From contig CAZVSG010000037.1 in NCBI GenBank assembly GCA_964629345.1, positions 1 through 19,801 on the forward strand: a stretch of 19,801 bases of DNA, in the 5' to 3' direction. Numbering within the stretch: position 1 is the first letter of the stretch; each line of letters opens with the position of its first letter. Of the stretch, positions 1 through 7,128 are shown piece by piece. The position numbers were made by a program, and so were the translations under genes. The notes beneath the pieces were generated by a model. It searched no databases, had not been told where the DNA came from, and saw nothing but the letters and a program-made list of their open reading frames with translations. The stretch is from UBA6115 sp964629345. Its GTDB lineage: Bacteria > Bacillota > Clostridia > Christensenellales > Aristaeellaceae.

Positions 1-13
1 TCGGCACATCCTT

Positions 14-34
14 GCGCCATGCAAGACATGGCGC
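14..34 (+). promoter_or_regulatory. Hairpin in the rpsF leader
   Basis: Perfect 8-bp inverted repeat (gcgccatg / catggcgc) with a 5-nt loop, ending 12 nt before the rpsF Shine-Dalgarno. No T tract follows, so it does not look like an intrinsic terminator. In many bacteria the rpsF leader folds into an S6:S18-binding element that controls the operon. I do not see the bulged CCG expected of that element, so a regulatory role is only an inference. Confidence 0.35.
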
Positions 35-60
35 CATACGTCCATGAGGAGGTGAAAGGA

Positions 61-450
61 ATGGATTACGAACTGCTCTACATCATCGACCCGTCCCTTG
101 AGGAAGAGCCCAGGAAGGAGCTCATCGCGCGTTACACTGCGCTGATCGGGCAGCACGAGGGCAAAGTGGAAAAGGTGGAAGAATGGGGAAAGCGTCGGCT
201 GGCCTATCTGGTTGACGACAAACCCGAAGGCTACTACGTGCTGGCTGACTTCTCCGCCCCCACGGCATTCCCCAAAGAATTGGAACGCATCATGGAGATC
301 GACGACAATGTCATGAGGTATCTCATCACGCGCGTCGAACACAAGCGCTCCAACGTCAAACCGCAGGTACAGCGCGCTGTCCCGCAGACCCAGAACGCTG
401 AAGTCCCCGAACCCGATGTCCAAACCGCATCTGAACCGGTCGAGGAGTAA
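61..450 (+). CDS. rpsF: 30S ribosomal protein bS6
   Basis: Small-subunit ribosomal protein that pairs with S18 on the platform of the 30S particle. The N-terminus MDYELLYIIDPSLEEE and the block with EEWGKRRLAY are typical of bS6. An ATG lies in frame at 19, but the AGGAGG at 47-52 sits 8 nt before the ATG at 61, so the product is taken as 129 residues starting MDYEL. The family core is about 95 residues. The remaining C-terminal tail, about 30 residues rich in Pro, Gln, Val and Glu, is probably disordered, and such tails are common in bS6. First gene of an rpsF-ssb-rpsR operon, the arrangement usual in Firmicutes. The promoter is not visible and probably lies left of the window. Confidence 0.95.
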   Translation: MDYELLYIIDPSLEEEPRKELIARYTALIGQHEGKVEKVEEWGKRRLAYLVDDKPEGYYVLADFSAPTAFPKELERIMEIDDNVMRYLITRVEHKRSNVKPQVQRAVPQTQNAEVPEPDVQTASEPVEE

Positions 451-461
451 CGGAGGCCAGG

Positions 462-881
462 ATGAACAAGATCTTCATCATCGGCAATCTGACGCGCGAC
501 CCTGAAATGCGCAGCACCCAGGCCGGCATCCCGGTATGCTCCTTTACAGTGGCTGTCAACAGACGTCAGCGCCAGGGTGCGGAAGCCGGACAGCCCGAGG
601 CAGACTTTTTCAGGGTGACCACCTGGCGGCAGTTGGCTGAAAACTGCAATCGTTTTCTGGCAAAAGGGCGGAAAGTCGGGGTCGTCGGAACGTTGACGCT
701 GCAGAATTACACCGGCAATGACGGCCAGCAGCGTTCCAGCCTTGAGGTCCAGGCGGATGAGGTCGAGTTCCTCTCGCCGCGCGGCGAAGGTGCCGTCGAC
801 CCGAAACCCGGCGCGCCCGTACAGGCCCAGGACAACAGCAGCGGTTTTGTCCGAGTGGATGACGACGACCTGCCGTTTTAA
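462..881 (+). CDS. ssb: Single-stranded DNA-binding protein
   Basis: OB-fold protein that coats single-stranded DNA during replication, repair and recombination. It starts MNKIFIIGNLTRDPEMR, carries the block FRVTTWRQLAENCNRFLAKG near residues 45-65, and ends in the acidic tip DDDDLPF that recruits partner proteins. At 139 residues it is slightly short for a bacterial SSB because the linker between OB fold and tip is short, about 30 residues. A GGAGG at 452-456 precedes the ATG. It sits 11 nt after rpsF and 25 nt before rpsR, so the three genes are almost certainly co-transcribed. Its place between two ribosomal protein genes is standard and ties SSB supply to growth rate. Confidence 0.95.
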   Translation: MNKIFIIGNLTRDPEMRSTQAGIPVCSFTVAVNRRQRQGAEAGQPEADFFRVTTWRQLAENCNRFLAKGRKVGVVGTLTLQNYTGNDGQQRSSLEVQADEVEFLSPRGEGAVDPKPGAPVQAQDNSSGFVRVDDDDLPF

Positions 882-906
882 CAAATAGTGAAGAGGAGAC
901 AGAAAA

Positions 907-1164
907 ATGTCTGAGGATAAGGGAGCAGATAGAAAGCTACGTCCCAGGGGCAGACGGCCGCGGAAAAAGGTCTGCGACTTCTGCGCGAACAAAGTTGTTT
1001 TTATTGATTACAAGGACGTCAACAGGCTTCGCCGCTACATCAATGAGCGCGGCAAGATCTCACCCAGGCGGATGATGGGCACCTGTGCCAAGCATCAGCG
1101 CCAGCTGTCCGAGGCCATCAAGCGCGCCCGTGCCATCGCGCTGATGCCCTATTCAGCGGATTGA
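907..1164 (+). CDS. rpsR: 30S ribosomal protein bS18, zinc-ribbon (C+) form
   Basis: Binds 16S rRNA together with S6 on the 30S platform. The block NRLRRYINERGKISPRR and the basic N-terminus are diagnostic of bS18. Four candidate zinc ligands are present: Cys23, Cys26, Cys60 and His63. This is therefore the zinc-binding C+ version rather than the cysteine-free version many bacteria keep as a zinc-sparing paralogue. It has 85 residues, the usual length. An AGGAGA just upstream supports the ATG at 907. Last gene of the operon, followed by a strong hairpin terminator. Confidence 0.95.
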   Translation: MSEDKGADRKLRPRGRRPRKKVCDFCANKVVFIDYKDVNRLRRYINERGKISPRRMMGTCAKHQRQLSEAIKRARAIALMPYSAD

Positions 1165-1183
1165 CGTCATAGGGCTACCGATG

Positions 1184-1209
1184 AAAAACCGGCTTCACGG
1201 CCGGTTTTT
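1184..1209. terminator. Bidirectional intrinsic terminator between rpsR and dnaA
   Basis: Ten-bp stem (aaaaaccggc with gccggttttt), 6-nt loop, T-run on the right arm and A-run on the left arm. It can therefore stop transcription from rpsR on the plus strand and from dnaA on the minus strand. It lies 19 nt past the rpsR stop and 27 nt past the dnaA stop. Confidence 0.85.
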
Positions 1210-1236
1210 TGATGCCCATTGTTTTTGCTCTGCCGC

Positions 1237-2556
1237 TTATTGCCTGAGCAGCTGTTTGGTCAGGTCTGAAGCGGCCGCTTTGACCGGCGGCGACATCTGC
1301 ATCAGGCTTTCGATCTTGGCGCAGCCATGCAGAACTGTTGAGTGGTCACGCCCGCCAAGCATCATGCCGATCCTCGGCAGGCTGGAATCGGTGATTTTCC
1401 GCGACAGGTACATGACCATCTGCCGGGGCACTGTCACCCCCCGGCTCCGCCTTGGTCCGGTCAGATCCTCAAGGCTTACGCCGTAATAGGCGGAAACCGC
1501 CTGCAGAACGTCTTCGCAGTTCACGCTTCTGGGCTGGTGCTCGGAGATGATCTCTTTCAGCGCTTCCTGCGCAAGCCCAAGGCTGATCTCCTTCCCTGTC
1601 AGTGATGAGTATGCCGCCAGCCTGGTCAGGCTGCCCTCCAGTTCCCTGATGTTGCTGTCAACATTCTGGGCGATCATCTGGATGATCTCTTCCGACACCT
1701 CAATGTTCTCTTCTCTGGCTTTCGACCGGAGAATGGCGCAGCGCGTGTCCATGTCCGGACGTGCGATGTCGGCGATGAGCCCTGACAGAAAACGGCTGCA
1801 AAGCCTCTCCTCCAGGCGCGCGATCTCCTTGGGCGGGCGGTCCGATGAAATCACGATCTGCTTCCCGGCATTGAACAGGGCGTTGAAGGTGTGGAAAAAC
1901 TCCTCCTGGGTGGAGTCGCGCCCGGCGATAAACTGGATGTCATCGATCAGCAGTACGTCAACGCTGCGGTATTTCTCCCTGAACTGCACGTTGCGGTTGG
2001 TCTGGATCGCCGAAACAAGCTCGATGGTAAAGGTTTCGCTCGTCACATACTCCAGCCGGGTCTCCGGCCGCTGCTGCAGGATATAGTGCCCGATGGCATG
2101 CATCAGATGCGTTTTCCCCAGGCCGACACCGCCGTAGATGAACAGGGGGTTATACGCGTCCGCCGGGGCTTCCGCAACGGCAAGCGAGGCCGCATGGGCG
2201 AATCGGTTTCCGGAACCCACGACAAAGGATTCGAAGGTATAGCGGCTGTTGAGCTTCGGCGTCGGTTTCCTCAGCGTGATGGATCCGTTTTGGTACTCCG
2301 TCGCCTGTTTGGGCGTGAGGATGCTCAGCCGCAGGTCTTTCCCCGACGCCTGCTTGAGCGCGGATGAAATCAGGGCCGAGTAGCGCGGCACCACAAACTG
2401 GTGATAGAAATCCGTTTCAGCCTTTACAAAGTACTGGTCGCCGCTGACGTCCAGCGGACGAAGCGCCCGCTCGATCCACGTGGAATACGTCACGTCGGAC
2501 ATCTCCGCATGCATGAGCTGACAGGCCCTTTGCCAAATTGATTGGTAATCCAACAC
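1237..2556 (-). CDS. dnaA: Chromosomal replication initiator protein DnaA
   Basis: AAA+ initiator that binds DnaA boxes, melts the origin and loads helicase. All four domains are visible in 439 residues: domain I (about 1-80, containing IWQRACQLMH), a short linker (about 85-105), the AAA+ domain with Walker A GGVGLGKTH at 142-150 and Walker B VLLIDD at 201-206, and the C-terminal DNA-binding domain with the signature GGRDHSTVLHGCAKI at 401-415. The start is GTG, with GGGAG a few bases upstream on the minus strand. The gene is complete and conserved. Unusually, dnaN does not follow it: the neighbour downstream is rpsR, facing it. The upstream region contains DnaA boxes, as expected for an autoregulated gene beside oriC. 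Confidence 0.97.
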   Translation of the reverse strand: MLDYQSIWQRACQLMHAEMSDVTYSTWIERALRPLDVSGDQYFVKAETDFYHQFVVPRYSALISSALKQASGKDLRLSILTPKQATEYQNGSITLRKPTPKLNSRYTFESFVVGSGNRFAHAASLAVAEAPADAYNPLFIYGGVGLGKTHLMHAIGHYILQQRPETRLEYVTSETFTIELVSAIQTNRNVQFREKYRSVDVLLIDDIQFIAGRDSTQEEFFHTFNALFNAGKQIVISSDRPPKEIARLEERLCSRFLSGLIADIARPDMDTRCAILRSKAREENIEVSEEIIQMIAQNVDSNIRELEGSLTRLAAYSSLTGKEISLGLAQEALKEIISEHQPRSVNCEDVLQAVSAYYGVSLEDLTGPRRSRGVTVPRQMVMYLSRKITDSSLPRIGMMLGGRDHSTVLHGCAKIESLMQMSPPVKAAASDLTKQLLRQ

Positions 2557-2639
2557 TTCGTCTCCCGGATACTAATTTATGCATGTTATATACACAGTGC
2601 GGGGCGATCTGTGACCCGTATGCACGCCCCTTGATGAAC

Positions 2640-2662
2640 AGTGGATAACCGCTTGTGGATAA
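2640..2662 (-). promoter_or_regulatory. Pair of DnaA boxes in the same orientation
   Basis: Minus-strand TTATCCACT (2640-2648) and the consensus TTATCCACA (2654-2662), with starts 14 nt apart. Both face the same way, toward dnaA. They are the strongest boxes in the intergenic region. Confidence 0.8.
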
Positions 2663-2757
2663 ATCCGCGTCCATCGCCATCCACCCCGGCATTCTACCAC
2701 GAAGAAAGACTGGAATCAAATCCGTCTCTGCCTCCGAAACCTGCATGAAAGCCCGGC

Positions 2758-2766
2758 TGTTGATAA
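2758..2766 (-). promoter_or_regulatory. DnaA box, one mismatch
   Basis: Minus-strand TTATCAACA matches the TTATCCACA consensus at 8 of 9 positions. It lies about 95 nt farther from dnaA than the strong pair and shares their orientation. Confidence 0.5.
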
Positions 2767-3005
2767 GTCGCGCAACTATCCCTTGTGGTCGACTGTTCCC
2801 CCTTACCCAACAAGTGGTGAACGCTTAGCATAATTATGCGATTTCCCCGGATTGTTACTACAATATTTCTTTTTCTGGTTTTTTGTTAAGCGATTGTCTC
2901 ATTGTGTCTGCCCCGCTGAAATGCGTTTTGAACCGGATTTTCTTTTCTTTGCAGACGAAAGAGGATATACTCATAAGCTAGGCGGACATAAAGGAGGACG
3001 AGCGG

Positions 3006-4607
3006 ATGCAGGCAGCCGACCACGGCCGGTTCAATCAGAAAGAACGCAGCTGGATCCTGTATGACTGGGCCAATTCAGTGTACGCGACCAATATCATGGC
3101 CGCCATCTTCCCGACGATCTTCGTTTCCTTTGCCGGCAGCAGGGGCGACGTCTGGTGGGGCTACGGAACCAGCATCGCGACCCTGATCGTAGCGCTTCTG
3201 GCGCCGATCCTGGGGTCGATCGCGGATTACAAAGGAATGAAAAAGAGGCTGTTCACAGCATTCATGCTGCTGGGGGTCGTCAGCACCGCGTCCATTGCGC
3301 TGACCGGCAACTGGCGGGTGATGCTGATCGGCTATATCGTCTCGAAAATCGGGTTCTCCGGATCAAACCTGTTCTATGACAGTTTCCTGACAGACGTGAC
3401 GACCAATGAACGAATGGATAAAGTGTCTTCCTGGGGATATGCCATGGGGTACATCGGCGGCAGTACCATCCCCTTCGTGCTCTCCATCGTCGTGCTGATG
3501 ACCATGGGCTATTCAAGCCCCTTCGCCCAGAAGTTCTCCATCCTGATCACCTCTGTTTGGTGGCTCCTGTTCTCCCTTCCGTTCCTGAAGAACGTCGATC
3601 AGGTCCACTACCTTGAGAAAGCCGGCCGTCCTACACTGAAGGACGCGTTTGGCAATATCCTGACCACCGCCCGCGACATCGCCCAAAACCGCGGCCTTCT
3701 GCTGTTCATCCTCGCGTACTTCTTCTATATCGACGGGGTCGGCACGGTCATCAGCATATCGACTGCATATGGTTCCGCGCTCGGCCTGGGGGCGACCGGC
3801 ATGATCCTGGCCCTGCTGGTCACCCAGATCGTCGCGATGCCCAGCTCGATCCTGTTTGCCAAGCTTTCCAAACGCATTTCGACGCGCAAGGCCTTGTTGC
3901 TGGCGATCTCGGTCTATATGCTGATCTGCCTTGTCGGTTTCTACATGGGTTTTTCACTGGAGCCGCACCAAGCCGTCTATCAGGATGCATATGCCGTTGA
4001 GCGCCGCGCGATCGAGGCGGAGTTCCCGTTTGCTTCCTATGATGACCCGGAAGGCGTTCGTGCTGCGCTGAAAACCTATCTGGATCATGCAGAAAAAACG
4101 ATCATCGAGACTGATCAGGGCCTGCTTCAGCAACTGGCGCTGGAAGCAAAGGATGTATCTGTTGGGGATGCGACCTTATTGGCCCTGGCACAGCAGGAGC
4201 TTCCCGTGCGGTTGACTGCGTTCAGGGACGGCAACATCCAATCAGTCCGTGACTATACTGAAGCGATCCGCTTTTCAACCGGGCTTTTCTGGGCAATGGC
4301 GGCGTTGGTGGGCACGATGCAGGGCGGCATCCAGGCGGTCAGCCGCAGCTATTTCGGGAAGCTTGTCCCCAAGAAACGCTCAAATGAGTATTTTGGGTTC
4401 TTTGATATTTTCGGCAAGTTTGCCACTGTCGTCGGCCCCTTGCTGTATGCCGTGGTCGGAAGCCTGACAGGCCGGTCTTCCTTCGGCGCGCTCTGTCTGC
4501 TGCTGCTGTTCCTCGCGGGGTTCATCATCCTGATCCTTGCCGGAAAACCGCTGGAAGAGCTTGAAGCCGCCAGGGCACTCCAGGCAGCGTCGGAAGCAGA
4601 GGGATAA
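3006..4607 (+). CDS. UMF1/Atg22-like major facilitator transporter with a large loop insert
   Basis: Multi-pass membrane transporter of the major facilitator superfamily. The N-terminal RSWILYDWANSVYATNI segment is characteristic of the UMF1 family, related to the yeast vacuolar effluxer Atg22. About twelve hydrophobic segments can be drawn, with the MFS-type turn SIADYKGMKKR after the second helix pair. A hydrophilic stretch of about 100 residues (roughly 318-421) interrupts the helices between the probable ninth and tenth segments, making the protein 533 residues instead of the usual 420-450. An AAGGAGG 8 nt before the ATG fixes the start. A TATACT at 2966-2971 could be a -10 element, but I see no good -35. 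Monocistronic and closed by a strong terminator. The substrate is unknown; bacterial members are poorly characterised. Confidence 0.85.
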   Translation: MQAADHGRFNQKERSWILYDWANSVYATNIMAAIFPTIFVSFAGSRGDVWWGYGTSIATLIVALLAPILGSIADYKGMKKRLFTAFMLLGVVSTASIALTGNWRVMLIGYIVSKIGFSGSNLFYDSFLTDVTTNERMDKVSSWGYAMGYIGGSTIPFVLSIVVLMTMGYSSPFAQKFSILITSVWWLLFSLPFLKNVDQVHYLEKAGRPTLKDAFGNILTTARDIAQNRGLLLFILAYFFYIDGVGTVISISTAYGSALGLGATGMILALLVTQIVAMPSSILFAKLSKRISTRKALLLAISVYMLICLVGFYMGFSLEPHQAVYQDAYAVERRAIEAEFPFASYDDPEGVRAALKTYLDHAEKTIIETDQGLLQQLALEAKDVSVGDATLLALAQQELPVRLTAFRDGNIQSVRDYTEAIRFSTGLFWAMAALVGTMQGGIQAVSRSYFGKLVPKKRSNEYFGFFDIFGKFATVVGPLLYAVVGSLTGRSSFGALCLLLLFLAGFIILILAGKPLEELEAARALQAASEAEG

Positions 4608-4628
4608 CAGTCTCTTTCAGCCCATGCA

Positions 4629-4659
4629 AAAAGCACGCGCCTTGCCGGCGCGTGCTTTT
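4629..4659. terminator. Bidirectional intrinsic terminator
   Basis: Thirteen-bp perfect stem (aaaagcacgcgcc with ggcgcgtgctttt) with a 5-nt loop. T-rich ends on both strands mean it serves both the transporter gene on the left and the rubredoxin gene arriving from the right. Confidence 0.9.
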
Positions 4660-4674
4660 ACCGCTCAGGGATGA

Positions 4675-4836
4675 TCAGTCAACCAGGCTGAACTGGTCCT
4701 TGCTGGCGCCGCACATCGGGCATTCGAAATCCTCAGGCAGGTCTTCCCATTTGGTGCCGGCGGCGATCCCGGCATCCGGGTCGCCCTCAGCCTCGTCATA
4801 GATATACCCGCAGACGTCACACACGTACTTCTTCAC
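4675..4836 (-). CDS. Rubredoxin
   Basis: Small one-iron electron carrier of 53 residues, translated directly from the minus strand. It starts (M)KKYVCDVCGYIYDEAEGDP and ends with CPMCGASKDQFSLVD. The four iron ligands are Cys6, Cys9, Cys39 and Cys42 in the two CxxCG loops, and the core aromatics Tyr4, Tyr11, Tyr13, Trp30 and Phe49 are conserved. The start is GTG with a perfect AGGAGGA 7 nt upstream. It follows the desulfoferrodoxin stop by 18 nt, so the two form an operon in which rubredoxin most likely feeds electrons to the superoxide reductase. Full length, with nothing unusual in the sequence. Confidence 0.95.
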   Translation of the reverse strand: MKKYVCDVCGYIYDEAEGDPDAGIAAGTKWEDLPEDFECPMCGASKDQFSLVD

Positions 4837-4854
4837 TTGTTGTTCCTCCTAAAA

Positions 4855-5229
4855 TTATGCTTCAGCCTTCCAAAGGCCGTGCAGGTTGCAGAACTCCCAT
4901 GCGGCGACGGGCACGTCGTCAGGGGCAAGCGCAAACTCAGCCATGGGTTTCTGGCCGGGCTTGAGCGCTTTGTACTGGTAACCGCTTTGGGTCTGAAGGA
5001 CGATAAACGCGATGTAGTGCTTTTCCTCCATCGGGTGTTCGACAGCCCCGACCCTGACGGTCACCAGGTTCCCCTTGGCGGAGATCACGGGGACGTGCTT
5101 CTCCCTGGATGCGTCGATCGTGCCGGGCACCATTTCCTGCATCTCTTCCCCGCAGCAAACGACCGGAACCTTTGAATCATAGGCGTACACGACGATGTTG
5201 CCACAATGTTTGCAGTAATAGAACCTCAT
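4855..5229 (-). CDS. dfx: Desulfoferrodoxin (superoxide reductase, two-iron type)
   Basis: Reduces superoxide to peroxide without releasing oxygen, a hallmark of anaerobes. The N-terminal desulforedoxin-like domain supplies Cys6, Cys9, Cys25 and Cys26 for the FeS4 centre. The catalytic domain has EKHVP (His45), His65, His71, Cys114 and His117 (CNLHG) for the active FeN4S iron, and the conserved Glu43-Lys44 pair is present. The start is taken as the ATG whose first base is at 5229, because GAGG lies 8 nt before it. A GTG two codons upstream (5235) is possible but would have a spacing of only about 2 nt. First gene of the operon with rubredoxin; a near-consensus promoter lies just upstream. Confidence 0.95.
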   Translation of the reverse strand: MRFYYCKHCGNIVVYAYDSKVPVVCCGEEMQEMVPGTIDASREKHVPVISAKGNLVTVRVGAVEHPMEEKHYIAFIVLQTQSGYQYKALKPGQKPMAEFALAPDDVPVAAWEFCNLHGLWKAEA

Positions 5230-5267
5230 ATGCACAGCCTCACTTTCCTGAAAATCCGGTTAATCAT

Positions 5268-5297
5268 ATTATAGAAAATCAGGCGCGCAGCTGTCAA
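5268..5297 (-). promoter_or_regulatory. Sigma-A promoter of the desulfoferrodoxin operon
   Basis: On the minus strand, a perfect TTGACA (5297-5292), an 18-bp spacer and a perfect TATAAT (5273-5268), about 40 nt before the dfx start codon. The near-consensus elements suggest strong expression. I see no clear operator palindrome. Confidence 0.85.
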
Positions 5298-5355
5298 GGA
5301 AAAACAGCAGGCCTCAGGATCGGCTGAGGATCGGCCGGGTCTGCCCCCGCGTTTC

Positions 5356-5384
5356 TTGACATTGAATCCGGGTGTATCTACAAT
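5356..5384 (+). promoter_or_regulatory. Sigma-A promoter of the VanW gene
   Basis: TTGACA (5356-5361), a 17-bp spacer and TACAAT (5379-5384), 30 nt before the start codon. It is divergent from the desulfoferrodoxin promoter, with about 58 bp between the two -35 boxes, so a shared regulator could act on both. Confidence 0.8.
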
Positions 5385-5414
5385 CAGGCCATCATTCGGA
5401 GGTGAGAAGAGGCA

Positions 5415-7097
5415 TTGCGCCGAAGCGTTCGCAACGGAAACGACCCGCACCATTCCCGGCAGGTGCGTCGCGCCGCGTTTCTTCCGGACAAGGAGACGCC
5501 TGTCCCTATCCATCCTCAGGCACGGCCTGAACAGGGATCGGACTGGGTTCCTCTTTCCCCGGCAACCTCCGGGCAGGACGATCCATGGGAAACGCCTTTT
5601 ACGGCGCAGTCTCAGGACTGGTACTATCAGGAACAGGCGCAGACCCCGCCGGTCAGGACATATCAGGCCGAAGACATACAGAAAAGAAGGTTCCCTGTCC
5701 TTTGGGCGGGGATCGCAGCCGTTTCCCTGCTTTTAATTCTGTTTTCCCTGTATTCAGTTTACACCGCTTACCAGAACTATCCCTCATTCATCCGGAAAGC
5801 CAAAGCGCTTGGAAGCGGTGTCTTTTTCGATGGGATCGTCCTTGACGGCGTTCCCGTCGGCGGGATGGGTAAGAACCAGGTGCTTTCGATGTTCAGCCAA
5901 ACGGCGGAGAACAAGGATCCCCGGCTGAACATCCAGCTGATGATCGATGAAGCAGCTTATACTGTTACCGGCGGGGAGATCCCTTTCACGCGGAATACCG
6001 CCTCTGTCGCAGAGGAAGCCTGGTCCATCGGAAGACAGAACTTTCTCGCGGGCCTCGGCTCTTCCCTCACTCCGTTTGAAATACGGTGGCAGCATGCCCG
6101 TCAGACAGCCAGGGACAAGGCATATTTTCTAACACGCGTGTCCTACGACCGTGCAGCCGTCGCTTCCCTTGCGCGGAGCATCTGCAGCCAGCTCGCCCGG
6201 GATCCCGTGAACGCCGTGATACAGGAGTTCAATTTTTCAACAAAGGAGTTCAAGGTCAGCCAGGACGTTCAGGGCAGGAGGATGTCTGAGGAGGACGTCG
6301 CAAACGCGCTGACGCAAGCGCTGGACAGCGGCAATTACAGCGCTTCCATCATCCTTCATTCAACGCCGATCCTGCCCGCGGTCAGCAGCGTCGAACTCAG
6401 GAACAGCTTCACACAGCTGGCCTCGTTCAGCACGAAGACCACCTCCGATGAAGACAGGAACAACAACATCGCCCTGGCTGCGCAGGCCATCAGCGGCAGG
6501 ACGGTCATGCCCGGAGAGGTGTTCTCATTCAACGAGGCAACAGGCCGGCGTGTCATCGAAAAAGGCTACCGCGGCGCTCCTGCCATCCTGGGCGGCGTGC
6601 TGATCGACGACGTAGGCGGGGGCGTCTGCCAGGTCTCCTCCACGCTGTTCAACACGGCTGCGCTGGCCGGGATGACCATCGTCGCCCGTTCCCCCCATGC
6701 CTGGCCGGTGAGTTACCTTGACAAGGGGTTTGACGCCGCGGTCAATTGGCCGGATCTTGATTTCAAGTTCAGAAATGACAAGAACACCCCAGTCTTCCTG
6801 ATTGCCTATTACAGCAAGCGCACCGTGACCGTTGAGATGTACGGCATGCTTGGAGCGCCCGGGGAGAGCATCAGACTTGAAACACAGCTGATCTCAACCA
6901 CACAGCCGCCAGGTGAACCGCTGATGCAGCCCAACCCCAGCCTTCCGCCCAACACGACCAGGGAGCTGAAGCAGGCCAGGACAGGGTACGTGGTCGACAC
7001 CTACCGCATCTATCTCCAGAACGGCGCGGAAATCCGCCGGGAGAAGCTTTTCACGTCGAAATACAACATGGTGCAACAGGTCGTCGAATACAACTGA
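5415..7097 (+). CDS. Membrane-anchored VanW-family protein
   Basis: Cell-envelope protein of the YoaR/VanW type; its biochemical role is unknown, although VanW occurs in some vancomycin-resistance clusters. The layout has a hydrophilic, Pro/Gln-rich N-terminus of about 90 residues, then one membrane segment near 94-118 (VLWAGIAAVSLLLILF). The middle section resembles the peptidoglycan-binding-like domain often paired with VanW. The VanW domain lies near 355-490, with GEVFSFNEATG, GGVCQVSSTLFN and the aromatic AVNWPDLDFKF. The start is TTG, with GGAGGTGA 8 nt upstream and a good promoter at a fitting distance. A later start inside the N-terminal extension is possible. At 560 residues it is longer than many VanW proteins because of the cytoplasmic extension. 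Confidence 0.85.
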   Translation: MRRSVRNGNDPHHSRQVRRAAFLPDKETPVPIHPQARPEQGSDWVPLSPATSGQDDPWETPFTAQSQDWYYQEQAQTPPVRTYQAEDIQKRRFPVLWAGIAAVSLLLILFSLYSVYTAYQNYPSFIRKAKALGSGVFFDGIVLDGVPVGGMGKNQVLSMFSQTAENKDPRLNIQLMIDEAAYTVTGGEIPFTRNTASVAEEAWSIGRQNFLAGLGSSLTPFEIRWQHARQTARDKAYFLTRVSYDRAAVASLARSICSQLARDPVNAVIQEFNFSTKEFKVSQDVQGRRMSEEDVANALTQALDSGNYSASIILHSTPILPAVSSVELRNSFTQLASFSTKTTSDEDRNNNIALAAQAISGRTVMPGEVFSFNEATGRRVIEKGYRGAPAILGGVLIDDVGGGVCQVSSTLFNTAALAGMTIVARSPHAWPVSYLDKGFDAAVNWPDLDFKFRNDKNTPVFLIAYYSKRTVTVEMYGMLGAPGESIRLETQLISTTQPPGEPLMQPNPSLPPNTTRELKQARTGYVVDTYRIYLQNGAEIRREKLFTSKYNMVQQVVEYN

Positions 7098-7128
7098 CAC
7101 CTTCCGGTACACAGGGAGGCAGGAGAAC

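Larger units (their letters stand above)
2557..2890. other. Probable chromosomal replication origin (oriC)
   Basis: Stretch of more than 300 bp without genes, directly upstream of dnaA. One perfect DnaA box lies at 2654-2662 (minus-strand TTATCCACA). One-mismatch boxes lie at 2640-2648 (TTATCCACT) and 2758-2766 (TTATCAACA), and a weaker one at 2588-2596 (atatacaca). A strongly AT-rich tract from about 2826 to 2890 could be the DNA-unwinding element. It contains a small GC block (ccccgg) followed by ttactacaa at 2855-2863, which only faintly resembles a DnaA-trio. The box cluster next to dnaA is seen directly; origin function is inferred from the usual arrangement in Firmicutes. Confidence 0.75.

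Noticed and set aside
234..992. Minus-strand open frame of 252 codons across rpsF, ssb and rpsR
   Set aside because: It lies antisense to three well-conserved genes, has no recognisable domain and no ribosome site; a shadow of GC-rich coding sequence.
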